A DNA stretch of 64,000 nucleotides from Thermococcus celer Vu 13 = JCM 8558 (GTDB taxonomy: Archaea > Methanobacteriota_B > Thermococci > Thermococcales > Thermococcaceae), in contig NZ_CP014854.1 in assembly GCF_002214365.1 (NCBI RefSeq), positions 1,573,092 through 1,637,091 of the forward strand. Direction: 5' to 3'. A model generated the notes under the pieces. It made no database searches, was not told where the DNA came from, and saw nothing but the letters and a program-made list of their open reading frames with translations. Shown here piece after piece: positions 34,367 through 44,709 of this stretch (position 1 is its first letter; each line of letters opens with the position of its first letter). A program made the translations under genes and the position numbers.

Positions 34367-36055
34367 TCAGAACACCAGCGGGGCCCTGTACTCGCCCCAG
34401 ACCTCACGAAGGACGTCGGTGACCTCCCCGAGGGTGGCGAGGTGGCGGTGGGCCTCGATGATGTAGGGCATGAGGTTCTCGTCCTCGGTCTCCGCCGCTT
34501 TCCTGAGCCTGTCGAGAACCTCCTCCACCTTTTTGTTGTCCCTCTCGGAGCGGAGCTTCTTTAACCTCTCGATTTGCTTGTCCCTGATGCTCGGGTCGAC
34601 CTTCAGTATCTCGACGTCGAGGGGCTCGTCAACGACGAACTCGTTCACACCGACGATGATGCGCTTCTTCTCCTCTATCTCCTTCTGGACTTTGTAGGCA
34701 CTCTCGGCTATCTCCTTCTGGATGTAGCCGCGCTCTATAGCGCGCATCATTCCGCCCATCTTCTTTATCTTCTCGATGTACTTGAGGGCCTCGTCGTATA
34801 TGTGGTCTGTGAGCCACTCGATGTAGTATGAACCGCCGAGCGGGTCTATCGTGTCAACGACGCCGCTCTCGTAGGCTATTATCTGCTGGGTCCTCAGGGC
34901 AATCCTAACGCTCTTCTCCGTCGGCAGGGAGAGGGCCTCGTCGTAGCTGTTGGTGTGGAGGCTCTGGGTTCCGCCAAGGACCGCTGCCAGGGCCTGGATG
35001 GCGACGCGGACGATGTTGTTCTCCGGCTGCTGGGCGGTTAACGTGGAGCCGGCCGTCTGGGTGTGGAAGCGCAGGAGCATGCTCCTCGGGTTCTTTGCGT
35101 TGAACCACTCCTTCATTATGTAAGCCCAGAGCCTCCTGGCGGCCCTGAACTTGGCTATCTCCTCCAGGAAGTTGTTGTGGGCGTTGAAGAAGAAGCTCAG
35201 CCTCGGGGCGAACTTGTCGACGTCCATACCCCTGTCTATGACGGCCTTGACGTACTCGATGCCGTCCGCCAGGGTGAAGGCGACCTCCTGAACGGCGTTG
35301 GCACCGGCCTCCCTGATGTGGTAGCCGCTTATGCTTATCGGGTTCCACTTGGGGACGTTCTCGGCGCAGTACATGATGATGTCGGTGGTGAGGCGCATGC
35401 TCGGCTGGGGCGGGAAGATGTATGTGCCGCGAGCGATGTACTCCTTCAGGATGTCGTTCTGGACAGTTCCGCGGAGCTTATCGGGGGTAACGCCCTGCTC
35501 CTCCGCCACGAGGATGTACATGGCCAGCAGGTTCGCCGCGGTCGAGTTTATGGTCATGCTCGTCGAAACCTTGTCCAGCGGAATCCCGTCGAAGAGTATC
35601 CTCATGTCCCAGAGGGAGTCTATCGCAACTCCGACCTTCCCGACCTCGCCCTCGCTCATCGGGTGGTCGCTGTCGTAGCCTATCTGGGTCGGCAGGTCGA
35701 AGGCGACGCTCAACCCGGTCTGTCCCTGTGAAAGCAGGTACTTGTAGCGCTTGTTGGACTCCTCAGCGGTTCCAAACCCAGCGTACTGCCTCATAGTCCA
35801 GAACCTGCCGCGGTACATCGTCGCGTAAACGCCGCGGGTGAAGGGATACTCACCGGGAAAACCGAGCCTCTCGAGGTAGTCCCAGTCTTCACCGAGATCG
35901 GCGGGGGTGTAGAGACGCTTTATCTCGAAGCCATCGTCCGTGGTGAACTTCTCCTTTCTCTCGGGTCTCCTTTCAATGAACTTTTTAACGGTCGTGTCCT
36001 CCCAGCGCTTTTCTTCCTCCCTAATCTTCTCGAGCTTCTCCTTATCGAAGGTCAT
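34367..36055 (-). CDS. mcmA1: Methylmalonyl-CoA mutase, large (catalytic) subunit
   Basis: 562 residues from ATG 36055 (AGGTGGT precedes it; GTG 36064 is in frame but lies in that site). It interconverts methylmalonyl-CoA and succinyl-CoA. The TIM-barrel catalytic domain is complete: [91 protein letters not shown] and [20 protein letters not shown]. The B12-binding domain is absent, as normal in archaea, where a separate small subunit supplies it; none is encoded in this window. Confidence 0.96.
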   Translation of the reverse strand: MTFDKEKLEKIREEEKRWEDTTVKKFIERRPERKEKFTTDDGFEIKRLYTPADLGEDWDYLERLGFPGEYPFTRGVYATMYRGRFWTMRQYAGFGTAEESNKRYKYLLSQGQTGLSVAFDLPTQIGYDSDHPMSEGEVGKVGVAIDSLWDMRILFDGIPLDKVSTSMTINSTAANLLAMYILVAEEQGVTPDKLRGTVQNDILKEYIARGTYIFPPQPSMRLTTDIIMYCAENVPKWNPISISGYHIREAGANAVQEVAFTLADGIEYVKAVIDRGMDVDKFAPRLSFFFNAHNNFLEEIAKFRAARRLWAYIMKEWFNAKNPRSMLLRFHTQTAGSTLTAQQPENNIVRVAIQALAAVLGGTQSLHTNSYDEALSLPTEKSVRIALRTQQIIAYESGVVDTIDPLGGSYYIEWLTDHIYDEALKYIEKIKKMGGMMRAIERGYIQKEIAESAYKVQKEIEEKKRIIVGVNEFVVDEPLDVEILKVDPSIRDKQIERLKKLRSERDNKKVEEVLDRLRKAAETEDENLMPYIIEAHRHLATLGEVTDVLREVWGEYRAPLVF

Positions 36056-36144
36056 GAGTACCACCTACCACTATTTGGGCGCGGCCATATAAAAAGCTTT
36101 TACATAACTCAAGGGCGAGCTTGACTTTGGATAAATTATCCACC

Positions 36145-38310
36145 TCACCCGATTCTCCTCTCGAGCCATACGGCCGCGAGTAGGAGCAACAGAAGCCCGA
36201 GAACCGCCAGGTAAGCCGCCTTTGAGCTCACCTCGCCGACCCCGAGCTCACCACCCACCACGTTGAATTTCATCGTGACGTTTCCCTCCCCTATCACGGC
36301 GACCGCTACGAAATCCTCGTAGCTCCTCACCCCGATCTCTCCCTCTATCTTCCGCCCGCTGCCCCTGAAGGCCCCTTTAAAGCTCGCTGAGAGCGGGTCA
36401 AAGTCCTCCTTCTCCCTGTTGAGGGTGAAGTGATAGGCCCTGACCTCCACATCCCCGCTGGAGTTCACGAGGATTTTGAGCGTTTTGCCCCTCAGGGGGC
36501 TGGCGTTTATTACGAAAGTCCTCAGGCCCTCCCCAAATTCCTTCCTCCTGAGTTCAAACGTGATGTTCATCGGCCTCTCGAGGTAGTCCGCCACGAGGAG
36601 GATCGAGTTGAAGTAGCCACTCCCCTCCACCATGAGCATGAAATCGCTCTGGTTGAATACCAGGTAGTCGCTCTTCCCCTTCTCCTGGGTTGAGGAGGCC
36701 ACTATCCTCCCTGAGGTGTCGAGGAGGTGCAGGCTCAGGTCCTTTCCCCTCCCCACGTAGTCCCCGTAGAGCACGGCGATTTTCTCCCCTTCCGAGGGCT
36801 CGAACACGAAGGGCGGGGTCAGGTCCCTCCCGACAACCCGGTAGGGCAGGCCAACGTGGTGATGCTCGCTCGTGTAGTTCATCTTCGCGAGCCAGTTGTC
36901 GCCGTAGACGGGCAGGATTCCGATCCCGCCCACCTCAAGTTTTAAGGGTGTTTTAATCCCGTTGACCGTGACGTTGAAGGTCAGCGGCACGTTAAGCGTG
37001 AAGCCCCGGGGCAAGTTGGGAAGCCGGAGGAGGAGCGTGACCTGGGCGCTCTTGACCACGTTAAGTTCCTTAACCTCGGCCCCGTTGTAGTAGAACGAAG
37101 CCCCTATGGAATCGGGGAGTCCCTCAACCCCCAGCGTGACGTCTCCGTCTCCGCTTATGAGGAGCGTGTAGCTGGCCGTTCCCCCCAGGATTCCCTTTGA
37201 GTAGGAATTGAGCGCCCGGACATCGAGCGTGCCCTTTAACTGTATCGGGAACGTCAGGGAGTACGTCCCGGAGCTGACGGCTATGGTCAGAAATTCCGCG
37301 TCCCGGGGGATCCTGAACTCAACGAGAGCTTCTTCATCCGGGTTAACCTCGACGCTCCTGTAGTAGGGCTCACCGACTATGAAGCCGTTCTGGTAGACGC
37401 TCACCTTCCCCGCGAATTTCCCTTTGCCCTCGTTTTTGAGCCATACCCCGAGCTTATCCCCTACCCTTTCAACCTTTGTAAGCGAGATTGTGGGGGCCTC
37501 GAAGTAAAAGCTTTCCTGTCTGGTAACCCCCCCGTACTCGATGAGGAGGGCCCCCTGATTTATGTCACTCTCAAAGGAGACCTCCTTTTCCTCTCCCCTC
37601 CCCATGGTTATCGTCATTTTCTCTACGGTCAGGCCGTTGAGGAGAAGCTTAATGGTAACGTTGGTCGCGTCGCCGTGGTTCCTGAGCCTGACGTGGAGTC
37701 CTTCATCCTTCCGGATTTCGTCCACGGAGACGAGCTCTTCGAAGGACCCCACAGTAACGGTTCTGGATATCCCGCTCCCCTCGGCCGTCACGGTTATCCC
37801 GCCGGAGGGGGCCCTTACCTTCAGGGTGGTGGACTCTCCCCTCCTCAGAAAAATCGAGCGCTCCTCCAGGGGCACCCCCTGGGACGAGACGAGCAGGGTA
37901 TCGTTGAGGTCGTAGTAACCCGTGTTGGTGACCCTGAGCTTCACGTAGGCGTCGAAGGCCTCCAGGACCTCAACCTTAAAGTCCCTCTTCTTCAAAACTT
38001 CCGTTTTGGAGTAGTTCCCGCTCAGATGCAGCGTCAGAACCATCCTCGTGGGATCCAGCCGCCCCACGGTGTAGTTAACTCCCCCGGTGTAGAGGCTCTC
38101 CCCGAAGGTCAGCCCCTTCAAAACGCTCCCGTTCGGGGTCTCCACCATCAGAAAGACCAGGCCGGGATTGTTCTGGGCCACGTCGAAGCTTACCGTGCTG
38201 TTATCAACGATGAGTACCTCGTCTATTCCCAGGTCAACGGACAGGGCGGACGCGTTTCCCGCAAGGATGAGCAGGATTATGGGGATGACCGCTATCCACT
38301 TCATATTCAT
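36145..38310 (-). CDS. Membrane-anchored extracytoplasmic beta-rich protein linked to an ABC transporter
   Basis: 721 residues. Residues 1-22 are a signal peptide (AVIPIILLILAGNASA), and residues about 697-716 form a C-terminal membrane anchor (YLAVLGLLLLLLAAVWLE) followed by two Arg. The extracytoplasmic part is a series of beta-sandwich repeats with many N-glycosylation sequons (NVTIKLLLNG, NFTLNVPLTFNV-like segments), similar to CARDB/NEW3-type domains. Its ATG overlaps the stop of the ABC permease gene, so the three genes form one operon and the protein may be a partner or substrate of the transporter. No enzyme motif seen. Confidence 0.8.
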   Translation of the reverse strand: MNMKWIAVIPIILLILAGNASALSVDLGIDEVLIVDNSTVSFDVAQNNPGLVFLMVETPNGSVLKGLTFGESLYTGGVNYTVGRLDPTRMVLTLHLSGNYSKTEVLKKRDFKVEVLEAFDAYVKLRVTNTGYYDLNDTLLVSSQGVPLEERSIFLRRGESTTLKVRAPSGGITVTAEGSGISRTVTVGSFEELVSVDEIRKDEGLHVRLRNHGDATNVTIKLLLNGLTVEKMTITMGRGEEKEVSFESDINQGALLIEYGGVTRQESFYFEAPTISLTKVERVGDKLGVWLKNEGKGKFAGKVSVYQNGFIVGEPYYRSVEVNPDEEALVEFRIPRDAEFLTIAVSSGTYSLTFPIQLKGTLDVRALNSYSKGILGGTASYTLLISGDGDVTLGVEGLPDSIGASFYYNGAEVKELNVVKSAQVTLLLRLPNLPRGFTLNVPLTFNVTVNGIKTPLKLEVGGIGILPVYGDNWLAKMNYTSEHHHVGLPYRVVGRDLTPPFVFEPSEGEKIAVLYGDYVGRGKDLSLHLLDTSGRIVASSTQEKGKSDYLVFNQSDFMLMVEGSGYFNSILLVADYLERPMNITFELRRKEFGEGLRTFVINASPLRGKTLKILVNSSGDVEVRAYHFTLNREKEDFDPLSASFKGAFRGSGRKIEGEIGVRSYEDFVAVAVIGEGNVTMKFNVVGGELGVGEVSSKAAYLAVLGLLLLLLAAVWLERRIG

Positions 38311-39095
38311 CCCTCGTACTCCTTTCTGTAGAGCCCCAGGAGCGTGAGGATAAGACTCACCAGAATCACGCTCAGGAAAAAGAGGGCGCTCATGCCGGGG
38401 TCGCCCTTGTAGCTATCGAGCCCGGTGTTGAGTGTGAACCCCTTCTTCAGGAGGACCCCTATTTGATAGCTCAGGTTAAAACGCTCCGGGTCGTCAAAGA
38501 AGGGCAGCTGTGGGAGTATGAACTGCGCGGTAAAGACCAGTCCAAAGCTCGCCAGAGAAGCGTATAGAGGCCTGGATAGTATAACGGAGAGAAGCATTGA
38601 AACGGCCCCCAGGCTTCCAAGCACGAGCAGTGTGATACCGGTTGCAAAAAGGAGGTCGTCGAACGTCGTCCTGAACCCCTCAAAGCCCGACTTGTAGAGG
38701 AGGACCATGTAGACCTGCATGATTAGGTAAGGAACCCCGAATATGACGGCGATTGCAGTGATGCCGGAGAGGAACTTGCCGAGGACTATCTCGCTTTTCC
38801 TTATCGGCTTTGTGAGGAGTATCCTTATGGTACCCCTGTCTATCTCGCTCGCCAGCAGGTCGCTCATGATTATGATGACCACGAGCTGACCTATAACACT
38901 CCCCCAGAAGTCTATCAGGGCCCCTGAGATGTTTATCTGGAAGGATATCTCCAAAGCCCTCGCACCGTATTCGGTTATCTCCTCATGGGTGAAGAAGTAA
39001 ACCACAACCGGGAGGAGCATCAGGAGGAGCATGACCTTGAGCCTGCGGGACCTCAGGAGCCTGTAGGTCTCGTTTTGATAGAGGACGCCGATCAC
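38307..39095 (-). CDS. ABC-2 type transporter permease
   Basis: 262 residues with six predicted membrane segments (LLLMLLPVVVYFFTH, IGQLVVIIIMSDLLA, GITAIAVIFGVPYLIMQVYM, LLVLGSLGAVSMLLSVIL, ASLASFGLVFTAQFIL, ALFFLSVILVSLILTLLGLY). The segment DRGTIRILLTKPIRKSEIVL before the third helix is typical of ABC-2 exporters of the NatB/DrrB kind. It overlaps the ATP-binding gene upstream and the secreted-protein gene downstream by 4 bases each. Substrate unknown. Confidence 0.88.
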   Translation of the reverse strand: MIGVLYQNETYRLLRSRRLKVMLLLMLLPVVVYFFTHEEITEYGARALEISFQINISGALIDFWGSVIGQLVVIIIMSDLLASEIDRGTIRILLTKPIRKSEIVLGKFLSGITAIAVIFGVPYLIMQVYMVLLYKSGFEGFRTTFDDLLFATGITLLVLGSLGAVSMLLSVILSRPLYASLASFGLVFTAQFILPQLPFFDDPERFNLSYQIGVLLKKGFTLNTGLDSYKGDPGMSALFFLSVILVSLILTLLGLYRKEYEG

Positions 39096-40030
39096 TCCGC
39101 CTCACCCACGTTAAACTTCTCCATCAGGATCCTCTCAAGCGGACTCGTGTGGGGTTTGAAGAGCTTTAAACGAATGCCCTGCGAGCTCAGATACCTCGGG
39201 AACTGCAGGAAAAACTCGTCCAGAAACCTCGGATCCACCCTGACCCTGAGCGTTCCCTCCTCCTCCCAGGACTCCCTGACGTAGGGCTTTTCCCTCAGGA
39301 ACTCGAGTGCCCTTGCGTTATCGGACGTCAGAACATCGTATTCGCTCTCCTCCACCCCCGTGAGCTCGCTTATCCTGCCCTGGGCTATCAAACGGCCCTG
39401 ATTGATCAGGCCAACGTAGTTGCACATCTTCTCGACCTCGCTGACTATGTGGGAGCTCACGAAAATCGTCTTTCCCTCCTTTGCGAGGGATACGATCTTG
39501 CCCGTGAACTCGATTCTCCCCAGGGGGTCGAGGTTCGCCGTGGGCTCGTCGAGTATCAGGAGCTCCGGGTTCCCGATTAAGGCCGCCGCGAAGGTAACCC
39601 TCTGCTTCTGCCCGGAGGAAAGCTCCTTTATTTTGTTCAGGGCCAGCCTGCCAACCCCGACGTACCTCATCAGCTCCTTTGCACTTTCCCTCGCCTCATC
39701 CTTTTCGAGCCCCGAGAGCCTCCCCATGTACGTCAGAAACTCAAAGATGGTCATATCCTCATAGGCTATGGGCGCTTCGGGCATGTAGCCAAGGCTTTTC
39801 ATGATCTCAACCCTTTTTTGGGGCATCTCCATCCCGAAAATCCTTATCTCTCCATAGGTGGGTCTCAACGCCCCGGTGAGCATCTTTATGGTGGTGGTCT
39901 TTCCTGCACCGTTGGGGCCGAGAAAGCCGTAAACAACGCCTTTGGGGACTTTGAGGTTTAAGTGGTAGACTATGTTCCTCTTTCCGAAGAACTTTGTGAG
40001 GTCCCGTGTCTCGATGATGTAGGTGGACAT
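39092..40030 (-). CDS. ABC transporter ATP-binding protein
   Basis: 312 residues. Walker A GPNGAGKTTT near residue 40, Q-loop MPEAPIAYEDM, ABC signature LSSGQKQRVTFAAAL, Walker B LLILDEPTANLDP and switch SSHIV are all intact. The extra 90 residues at the C-terminus (LTGVEESEYDVLTSDNARAL) are usual for ABC-2 exporter ATPases (CcmA/NatA group). First gene of the three-gene operon with the permease and the large extracytoplasmic protein. Confidence 0.92.
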   Translation of the reverse strand: MSTYIIETRDLTKFFGKRNIVYHLNLKVPKGVVYGFLGPNGAGKTTTIKMLTGALRPTYGEIRIFGMEMPQKRVEIMKSLGYMPEAPIAYEDMTIFEFLTYMGRLSGLEKDEARESAKELMRYVGVGRLALNKIKELSSGQKQRVTFAAALIGNPELLILDEPTANLDPLGRIEFTGKIVSLAKEGKTIFVSSHIVSEVEKMCNYVGLINQGRLIAQGRISELTGVEESEYDVLTSDNARALEFLREKPYVRESWEEEGTLRVRVDPRFLDEFFLQFPRYLSSQGIRLKLFKPHTSPLERILMEKFNVGEAE

Positions 40031-40095
40031 CTCAACACCAAGAGGAACATCGAAACGAAGCTAATAAAAGTTTTGGTGACATTGTGTTTACTATA

Positions 40096-40962
40096 ATGAT
40101 AGTAGGTAACGTCGGCCTCGATAGCTCGGCCCGCTTTGCCTTCCAGAGCCACGCCCACACCGACCACTTCGTCAGCGGGGAGATCATCTTCGCCACCAGG
40201 CCCACGAAGTTCCTCAGCCACCTCAGGAAGGGCGGCTTTTACAGGGAGGTCAGGTTTGGAAGGAGGTTCTACCTCGGCGACTTTAAGGCGAGGCTCTACC
40301 CGGCCGGCCACATGCTCGGCTCCGCAGGGATAAAGCTGTGGCTCGATAACGGGACGGTATTCTACACGGGCGACACCAAGTGGTTCAGGCTGAGAACGGC
40401 CGAGAAGAGTCGCTTTCCCAGGGCGGACGTTCTCATCATAGAGGCGACCTTCGGGGTCCCGAGCTTCACGTTTCCCTCCCCCAGGGAAGCCGAGAAGAGA
40501 CTGGTGGCCTTCGTTGAGGAGGCGCTGGATAGGGGAAAGAGGCCCGTCCTCTACGTCAACCAGACGGGAAAGGCCCAGGAGGTCATGAAGATACTCGACG
40601 TCCATGGCTACACCGTCAAAGTCCCTCGAGAGGCTCTGAAGGTGGCGCGCGTTTACTCGAAGTTCGGGGTCTCGTTTGACAACGTCTCCCCCGATGGCGA
40701 CGTCGTCCTGCGCTCCCACCGCTCCCCCCGCGTTGAGAACTCGCTCTCCCCCTGGGAGCTGACGGTTTCCGGTTTTGGCGACCTGAAGCTCAGCAACCAC
40801 GCGGACTTCTGGGAGCTGATGAGGATAGTTGAAAAAGTAGATCCCGAACGGGTTTTCACGGTTTACGGTTTTGCCCGGGAGTTCGCCAGAATTCTACGGG
40901 GGCTCGGCTACGATGCCCGGCCCCTGTCCCGGGATTCCGCCCTGAGGTCAGCGGACATATGA
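40096..40962 (+). CDS. MBL-fold protein related to beta-CASP RNA/DNA processing enzymes
   Basis: 288 residues from ATG 40096; GTG 40084 is an alternative. The metal-binding motif is SHAHTDHF (HxHxDH), then PAGHMLGSAGI, YTGDTKWF, and LSNHADFWEL near the C-terminus. This is the layout of YSH1/CPSF-like (COG1236) exonuclease-type MBL proteins, though the chain is shorter than full KH-CPSF nucleases. A nuclease role on RNA or DNA is inferred. The promoter lies in the divergent gap with the ABC genes. Confidence 0.8.
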   Translation: MIVGNVGLDSSARFAFQSHAHTDHFVSGEIIFATRPTKFLSHLRKGGFYREVRFGRRFYLGDFKARLYPAGHMLGSAGIKLWLDNGTVFYTGDTKWFRLRTAEKSRFPRADVLIIEATFGVPSFTFPSPREAEKRLVAFVEEALDRGKRPVLYVNQTGKAQEVMKILDVHGYTVKVPREALKVARVYSKFGVSFDNVSPDGDVVLRSHRSPRVENSLSPWELTVSGFGDLKLSNHADFWELMRIVEKVDPERVFTVYGFAREFARILRGLGYDARPLSRDSALRSADI

Positions 40963-41221
40963 CAAAAACTTAACCCGAACCCGACAAAAGCTCAAACTTT
41001 TCCGTTTTAATGCACATAAACGTGTAAATCTTCCAAAAAGTTAGCCGAAAAACTAATATTTTTCAAAGCCGTAGGCACCGATGAAACTCACGGTAAGGGG
41101 CGATAGCAGGGCGTGGTGTACCCTGAGCTTGTCCCGAAAAATAGGCAGATCGTACCAATAAGCCAAAGGGGCAGTATCCGGGCTCCCTTTTCCTTTCCCA
41201 TTACTCCAAGGGGGTGAATCC

Positions 41222-41506
41222 ATGGAGGTAGTAACCAGACGGAGGTTTCGCCCAAAGTGGGTAACTGGATTAAGGCCCAGACTTGAGGCGATATTGAATG
41301 GGGGTGCCGGCAGGGGGTCCCTTCTTGGAAGGGGGCGGATAGTCAGCGATATGCTCGAGGTTACGGAGCTCATCTTGGTACAAGAGCCAAAGGAGAGGGA
41401 AATCAGGGTGAAAGGAAAGGAAGTTGAATTCATCTACCCTCTCCGAGGAAACGAGAGCTTTGATGAAATTTATTACCCGCTCGTCCGCATGCTGAGCAAC
41501 CTTTGA
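41222..41506 (+). CDS. Small hypothetical protein upstream of the heat-shock genes
   Basis: 94 residues from ATG 41222 with GGGGGTG 6 bases before it. The first 45 residues are basic and Gly/Arg-rich (RRRFRPKWVTGLRPRLEAIL, GGAGRGSLLGRGRI); the second half looks like a small alpha/beta fold (ELILVQEPKEREIRVKGKEV). Not recognised. The 259 bases before it (40963-41221) are AT-rich at first and contain no gene that I can see. A TATA-like stretch near 41180 is weak. Confidence 0.65.
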   Translation: MEVVTRRRFRPKWVTGLRPRLEAILNGGAGRGSLLGRGRIVSDMLEVTELILVQEPKEREIRVKGKEVEFIYPLRGNESFDEIYYPLVRMLSNL

Positions 41507-41558
41507 CTTTTCCTGTTATTTTTAAATTTTAGTCACCAATGCACATTAAAAGACACAA

Positions 41559-41602
41559 AACTTTTTAAACCCTTCTGTTTTAGTTACTACTAGTAACCAA
41601 AA
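41559..41602 (+). promoter_or_regulatory. hsp20 promoter with Phr-type heat-shock operator
   Basis: TATA element CTTTTTAAAC (41561-41570). Overlapping the predicted start near 41590 are TTTTAGTTAC (41578-41587) and GTAACCAAAA (41593-41602), inverted repeats matching at 9 of 10 positions. The published Phr requirement in Pyrococcus (TTTA, then TGGTAA, then AAAA across the start site) is met here as TTTA, TAGTAA and AAAA. Phr binding would repress hsp20 at normal temperature. Confidence 0.75.
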
Positions 41603-41619
41603 GGTCGGGGGTGATGGGA

Positions 41620-42105
41620 ATGGTCTGGAGGAGGGACCGCTACTGGGACCCCTTCGACCTGATGAGGGAGATCCAGGAGGAGATCGACGCCATCTTCAGG
41701 GAAGCCTTCAGGGGTCCGAGACTCTGGAGCTACCGCGAGCCCGGCGAACGCTACGAGTTCACGAGCGAGACATGGAGGGAGCCCTTCGCCGACATCTTCG
41801 ACCGCGGCGACAGGTTCGTCATAACCGTCGAGCTTCCAGGTGTCAGGAAGGAGGACATCAAGCTCCGCGTTACGGAGGACACCGTCTACATCGAGGCCCA
41901 GATGAGGCGCGAGAAGGAGCTCGAGGAAGAGGGAGCCATAAGGGTCGAGCGCTACTACAGCGGTTACAGGAGGGCCATAAGACTGCCCGAGGAGGTCATC
42001 CCTGAGAAGACCAAGGCGAGGTACAACAACGGCGTCCTCGAGATAGAGATCCCGAAGAAGTCCCCGAAGAAGGAGAAGGGGGGCTTCGACGTCAAGATCG
42101 AGTGA
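41620..42105 (+). CDS. hsp20: Small heat-shock protein Hsp20
   Basis: 161 residues from ATG 41620, 6 bases after GGGGGTG; the upstream GTG/ATG pair (41611, 41614) lies within that site. N-terminal RDRYWDPFDLMREIQEEIDA, then the alpha-crystallin domain (about 55-145): FADIFDRGDRFVITVELPGV, KEDIKLRVTEDTVYIEAQ, and A-R-Y-N-N-G-V-L-E-I-E-I near the end. ATP-independent holdase that keeps unfolding proteins soluble under heat stress. It carries the Phr-like operator and precedes an AAA ATPase, the same pair that Phr controls in Pyrococcus. Confidence 0.96.
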   Translation: MVWRRDRYWDPFDLMREIQEEIDAIFREAFRGPRLWSYREPGERYEFTSETWREPFADIFDRGDRFVITVELPGVRKEDIKLRVTEDTVYIEAQMRREKELEEEGAIRVERYYSGYRRAIRLPEEVIPEKTKARYNNGVLEIEIPKKSPKKEKGGFDVKIE

Positions 42106-42209
42106 CCCTTTCGTTGTTTCCCTCTGTTTACCGCTGGCTTTATTTTTGGCCCCGGATAAAATCAGAATCTCGCAATCATCGGTCATGAAAATTATGGAGG
42201 TGGTGAAAA

Positions 42210-44600
42210 ATGGCCGAAAGGAGGGAGATCAAGCTCAAGGTTGCCTCTGCCTACCAGCGCGATGTGGGCAGGGGAATAGTTAGGATAGACAGGAAATCCA
42301 TGCGCGAGATAGGTGCCCAGAGCGGTGATATCATCGAGATAATAGGGACCAAGAACACCGCCGCCGTCGTCTGGCCGGCCTATCCGGAGGACGAGGGGCT
42401 TGGAATCATCAGGATGGACGGAACCCTCAGGAAGAACGCCGGCGTTGGCCTCGGGGACGAGGTCACGGTGAGGAAGGCGGAGGTCAAGGAGGCGAAGAAG
42501 GTAATCGTCGCCCCGACCGAGCCGATCCGCTTCGGGCACGACTTCGTGGAGTGGTTCCACAGCAGGCTCATAGGCAGACCCGTCGTCAGGGGTGACTACA
42601 TCAAGGTCGGCATACTCGGTCAGGAGCTGACCTTCGTGGTAACCGCGACGACCCCCGCGGGTATAGTCCAGATAACGGAGTTCACGGACTTCCAGGTCAG
42701 CGAGAAGCCCGTCAAGGAGGTCAGCAAGACCGCCGCTTTAGGGGTTACCTACGAGGACATCGGTGGCCTCAAGGACGTTATCCAGAAGGTCAGGGAGATG
42801 ATAGAGCTCCCGCTCAAGCACCCGGAGATATTCGAGAAGCTCGGCATCGAGCCGCCGAAGGGGGTGCTCCTCTACGGTCCGCCTGGAACGGGTAAGACGC
42901 TCTTAGCCAAGGCAGTCGCGAACGAGGCTAACGCCCACTTCATAGCCATCAACGGGCCCGAGATAATGAGCAAGTTCTACGGAGAGAGCGAGGAGAGGCT
43001 TAGGGAGGTCTTCAAGGAGGCCGAGGAGAACGCTCCAAGTATAATCTTCATCGACGAGATTGATGCGATAGCCCCGAAGAGGGAGGAGGTTTCCGGGGAG
43101 GTCGAGAAGCGCGTCGTTTCGCAGTTGCTCACGCTGATGGACGGCCTCAAGAGCCGCGGAAAGGTGGTCGTCATAGGCGCTACCAACAGGCCGGACGCGA
43201 TAGACCCAGCTTTGAGGAGGCCCGGAAGGTTCGACAGGGAGCTTGAGGTCGGCGTTCCGGACAAAGCCGGCAGGAAGGAGATACTCCAGATACACACGAG
43301 GGGAATGCCAATCGAGCCGGAGTTCAGGAAGGGCAAGGTCATCGAGATACTCGAGAGGCTCGAGATGAACGACGCCTACCGCGAGGGCGCAGAGAGGGCG
43401 CTGATGAAGGTCAAGAAGGCCAGGGACGAGGAGATACCGGAGATACTGAGGAACACCGACGAGAAACTCTACGAGGAGGTCAAGGCGAGGCTCATCGACG
43501 ACCTGCTCGAGGAGCTGGCGGAGGTCACCCACGGTTTCGTCGGTGCCGACCTTGCGGCGCTCGCCAGGGAGGCGGCCATGGCGGCCCTCAGGAGGCTCAT
43601 CAACGAGGGCAGGATAGACTTCGAGGCCGAGCACATACCCAAGGAGGTCCTCGAGGAACTGAAGGTAACGAGGAGGGACTTCTACGAGGCGCTCAAGATG
43701 GTGGAGCCGAGCGCCCTCAGGGAGGTCCTGCTCGAGGTTCCGAACGTCCACTGGGACGACGTCGGCGGCCTCGAAGAAGTGAAGGAGGAGCTCCGCGAGG
43801 CGGTGGAGTGGCCGCTCAAGTACCCAGAGGCCTTCCTCGGACTCGGCATAACCCCGCCCAAGGGAATACTGCTCTACGGTCCTCCAGGAACGGGTAAGAC
43901 GCTCCTGGCTAAGGCCGTTGCCAACGAGAGTGAGGCGAACTTCATAGCCATCAAGGGTCCGGAGGTGCTGAGCAAGTGGGTCGGTGAGAGCGAGAAGAAC
44001 ATCAGGGAGATCTTCAGGAAGGCGAGGCAGGCGGCGCCGACGGTGATATTCATCGACGAGATCGACGCAATAGCCCCGAGGAGGGGCACGGACGTGAACC
44101 GCGTCACGGACAGGCTCATCAATCAACTGCTGACGGAGATGGATGGAATACAGGAGAACAGCGGGGTCGTCATCATAGGCGCCACCAACAGGCCGGACAT
44201 CATAGACCCTGCCCTGCTGAGGCCTGGAAGATTCGACAGGCTGATACTGGTTCCGGCTCCGGACGAGAAGGCGAGGCTGGAGATACTCAAGGTGCACACG
44301 AGACGCGTCCCCCTGGCGGACGACGTAAAGCTCGAGGAACTCGCCAGGAAGACCGAGGGTTACACGGGAGCTGACATCGAGGCCGTGGTCAGGGAGGCCG
44401 CGATGCTGGCAATGAGGAGGGCACTCCAGGAGGGCATCATAAGGCCCGGCATGAAGGCCGACGAGATAAGGAGCAAAGTGAAGGTGACGATGAGGGACTT
44501 CGAGGAGGCGATGAAGAAGATCGGGCCCAGCGTAAGCAAAGAAACCATGGAGTACTACAGGAGGATCCAGGAGCAGTTCAAGCAGTCGCGCGGGGCATGA
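42210..44600 (+). CDS. CDC48/VCP-family AAA ATPase (second copy, heat-shock locus)
   Basis: 796 residues with N-domain (about 1-185) and two AAA modules, each with [25 protein letters not shown] and RPGRFDR. An ATP-driven protein unfoldase. It sits 104 bases behind hsp20 and has its own TATA-like CTTTATTTTT (about 42138) and GGAGGTGG ribosome-binding site; I see no clear Phr operator in front of it. It differs from the copy at 12392 mainly in the N-domain, the D1 linker ([20 protein letters not shown]) and the C-terminus ([10 protein letters not shown]). Confidence 0.95.
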   Translation: MAERREIKLKVASAYQRDVGRGIVRIDRKSMREIGAQSGDIIEIIGTKNTAAVVWPAYPEDEGLGIIRMDGTLRKNAGVGLGDEVTVRKAEVKEAKKVIVAPTEPIRFGHDFVEWFHSRLIGRPVVRGDYIKVGILGQELTFVVTATTPAGIVQITEFTDFQVSEKPVKEVSKTAALGVTYEDIGGLKDVIQKVREMIELPLKHPEIFEKLGIEPPKGVLLYGPPGTGKTLLAKAVANEANAHFIAINGPEIMSKFYGESEERLREVFKEAEENAPSIIFIDEIDAIAPKREEVSGEVEKRVVSQLLTLMDGLKSRGKVVVIGATNRPDAIDPALRRPGRFDRELEVGVPDKAGRKEILQIHTRGMPIEPEFRKGKVIEILERLEMNDAYREGAERALMKVKKARDEEIPEILRNTDEKLYEEVKARLIDDLLEELAEVTHGFVGADLAALAREAAMAALRRLINEGRIDFEAEHIPKEVLEELKVTRRDFYEALKMVEPSALREVLLEVPNVHWDDVGGLEEVKEELREAVEWPLKYPEAFLGLGITPPKGILLYGPPGTGKTLLAKAVANESEANFIAIKGPEVLSKWVGESEKNIREIFRKARQAAPTVIFIDEIDAIAPRRGTDVNRVTDRLINQLLTEMDGIQENSGVVIIGATNRPDIIDPALLRPGRFDRLILVPAPDEKARLEILKVHTRRVPLADDVKLEELARKTEGYTGADIEAVVREAAMLAMRRALQEGIIRPGMKADEIRSKVKVTMRDFEEAMKKIGPSVSKETMEYYRRIQEQFKQSRGA

Positions 44601-44709
44601 TGCCCTGCGTTCCCCCCAATTTTTGACCCATGGTCCTCAGCATCGACGGGATCCTTCCGTTTTGGTTCACGTTTCCATGAAGATGGGTGGCAAAAACCGA
44701 AAGCGAACT

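Noticed and set aside
42903..44297. 464-codon minus-strand frame in the second CDC48 gene, and a similar one at 13394-14569
   Set aside because: Both mirror the conserved AAA codons; their similarity to each other follows from the sense-strand similarity.
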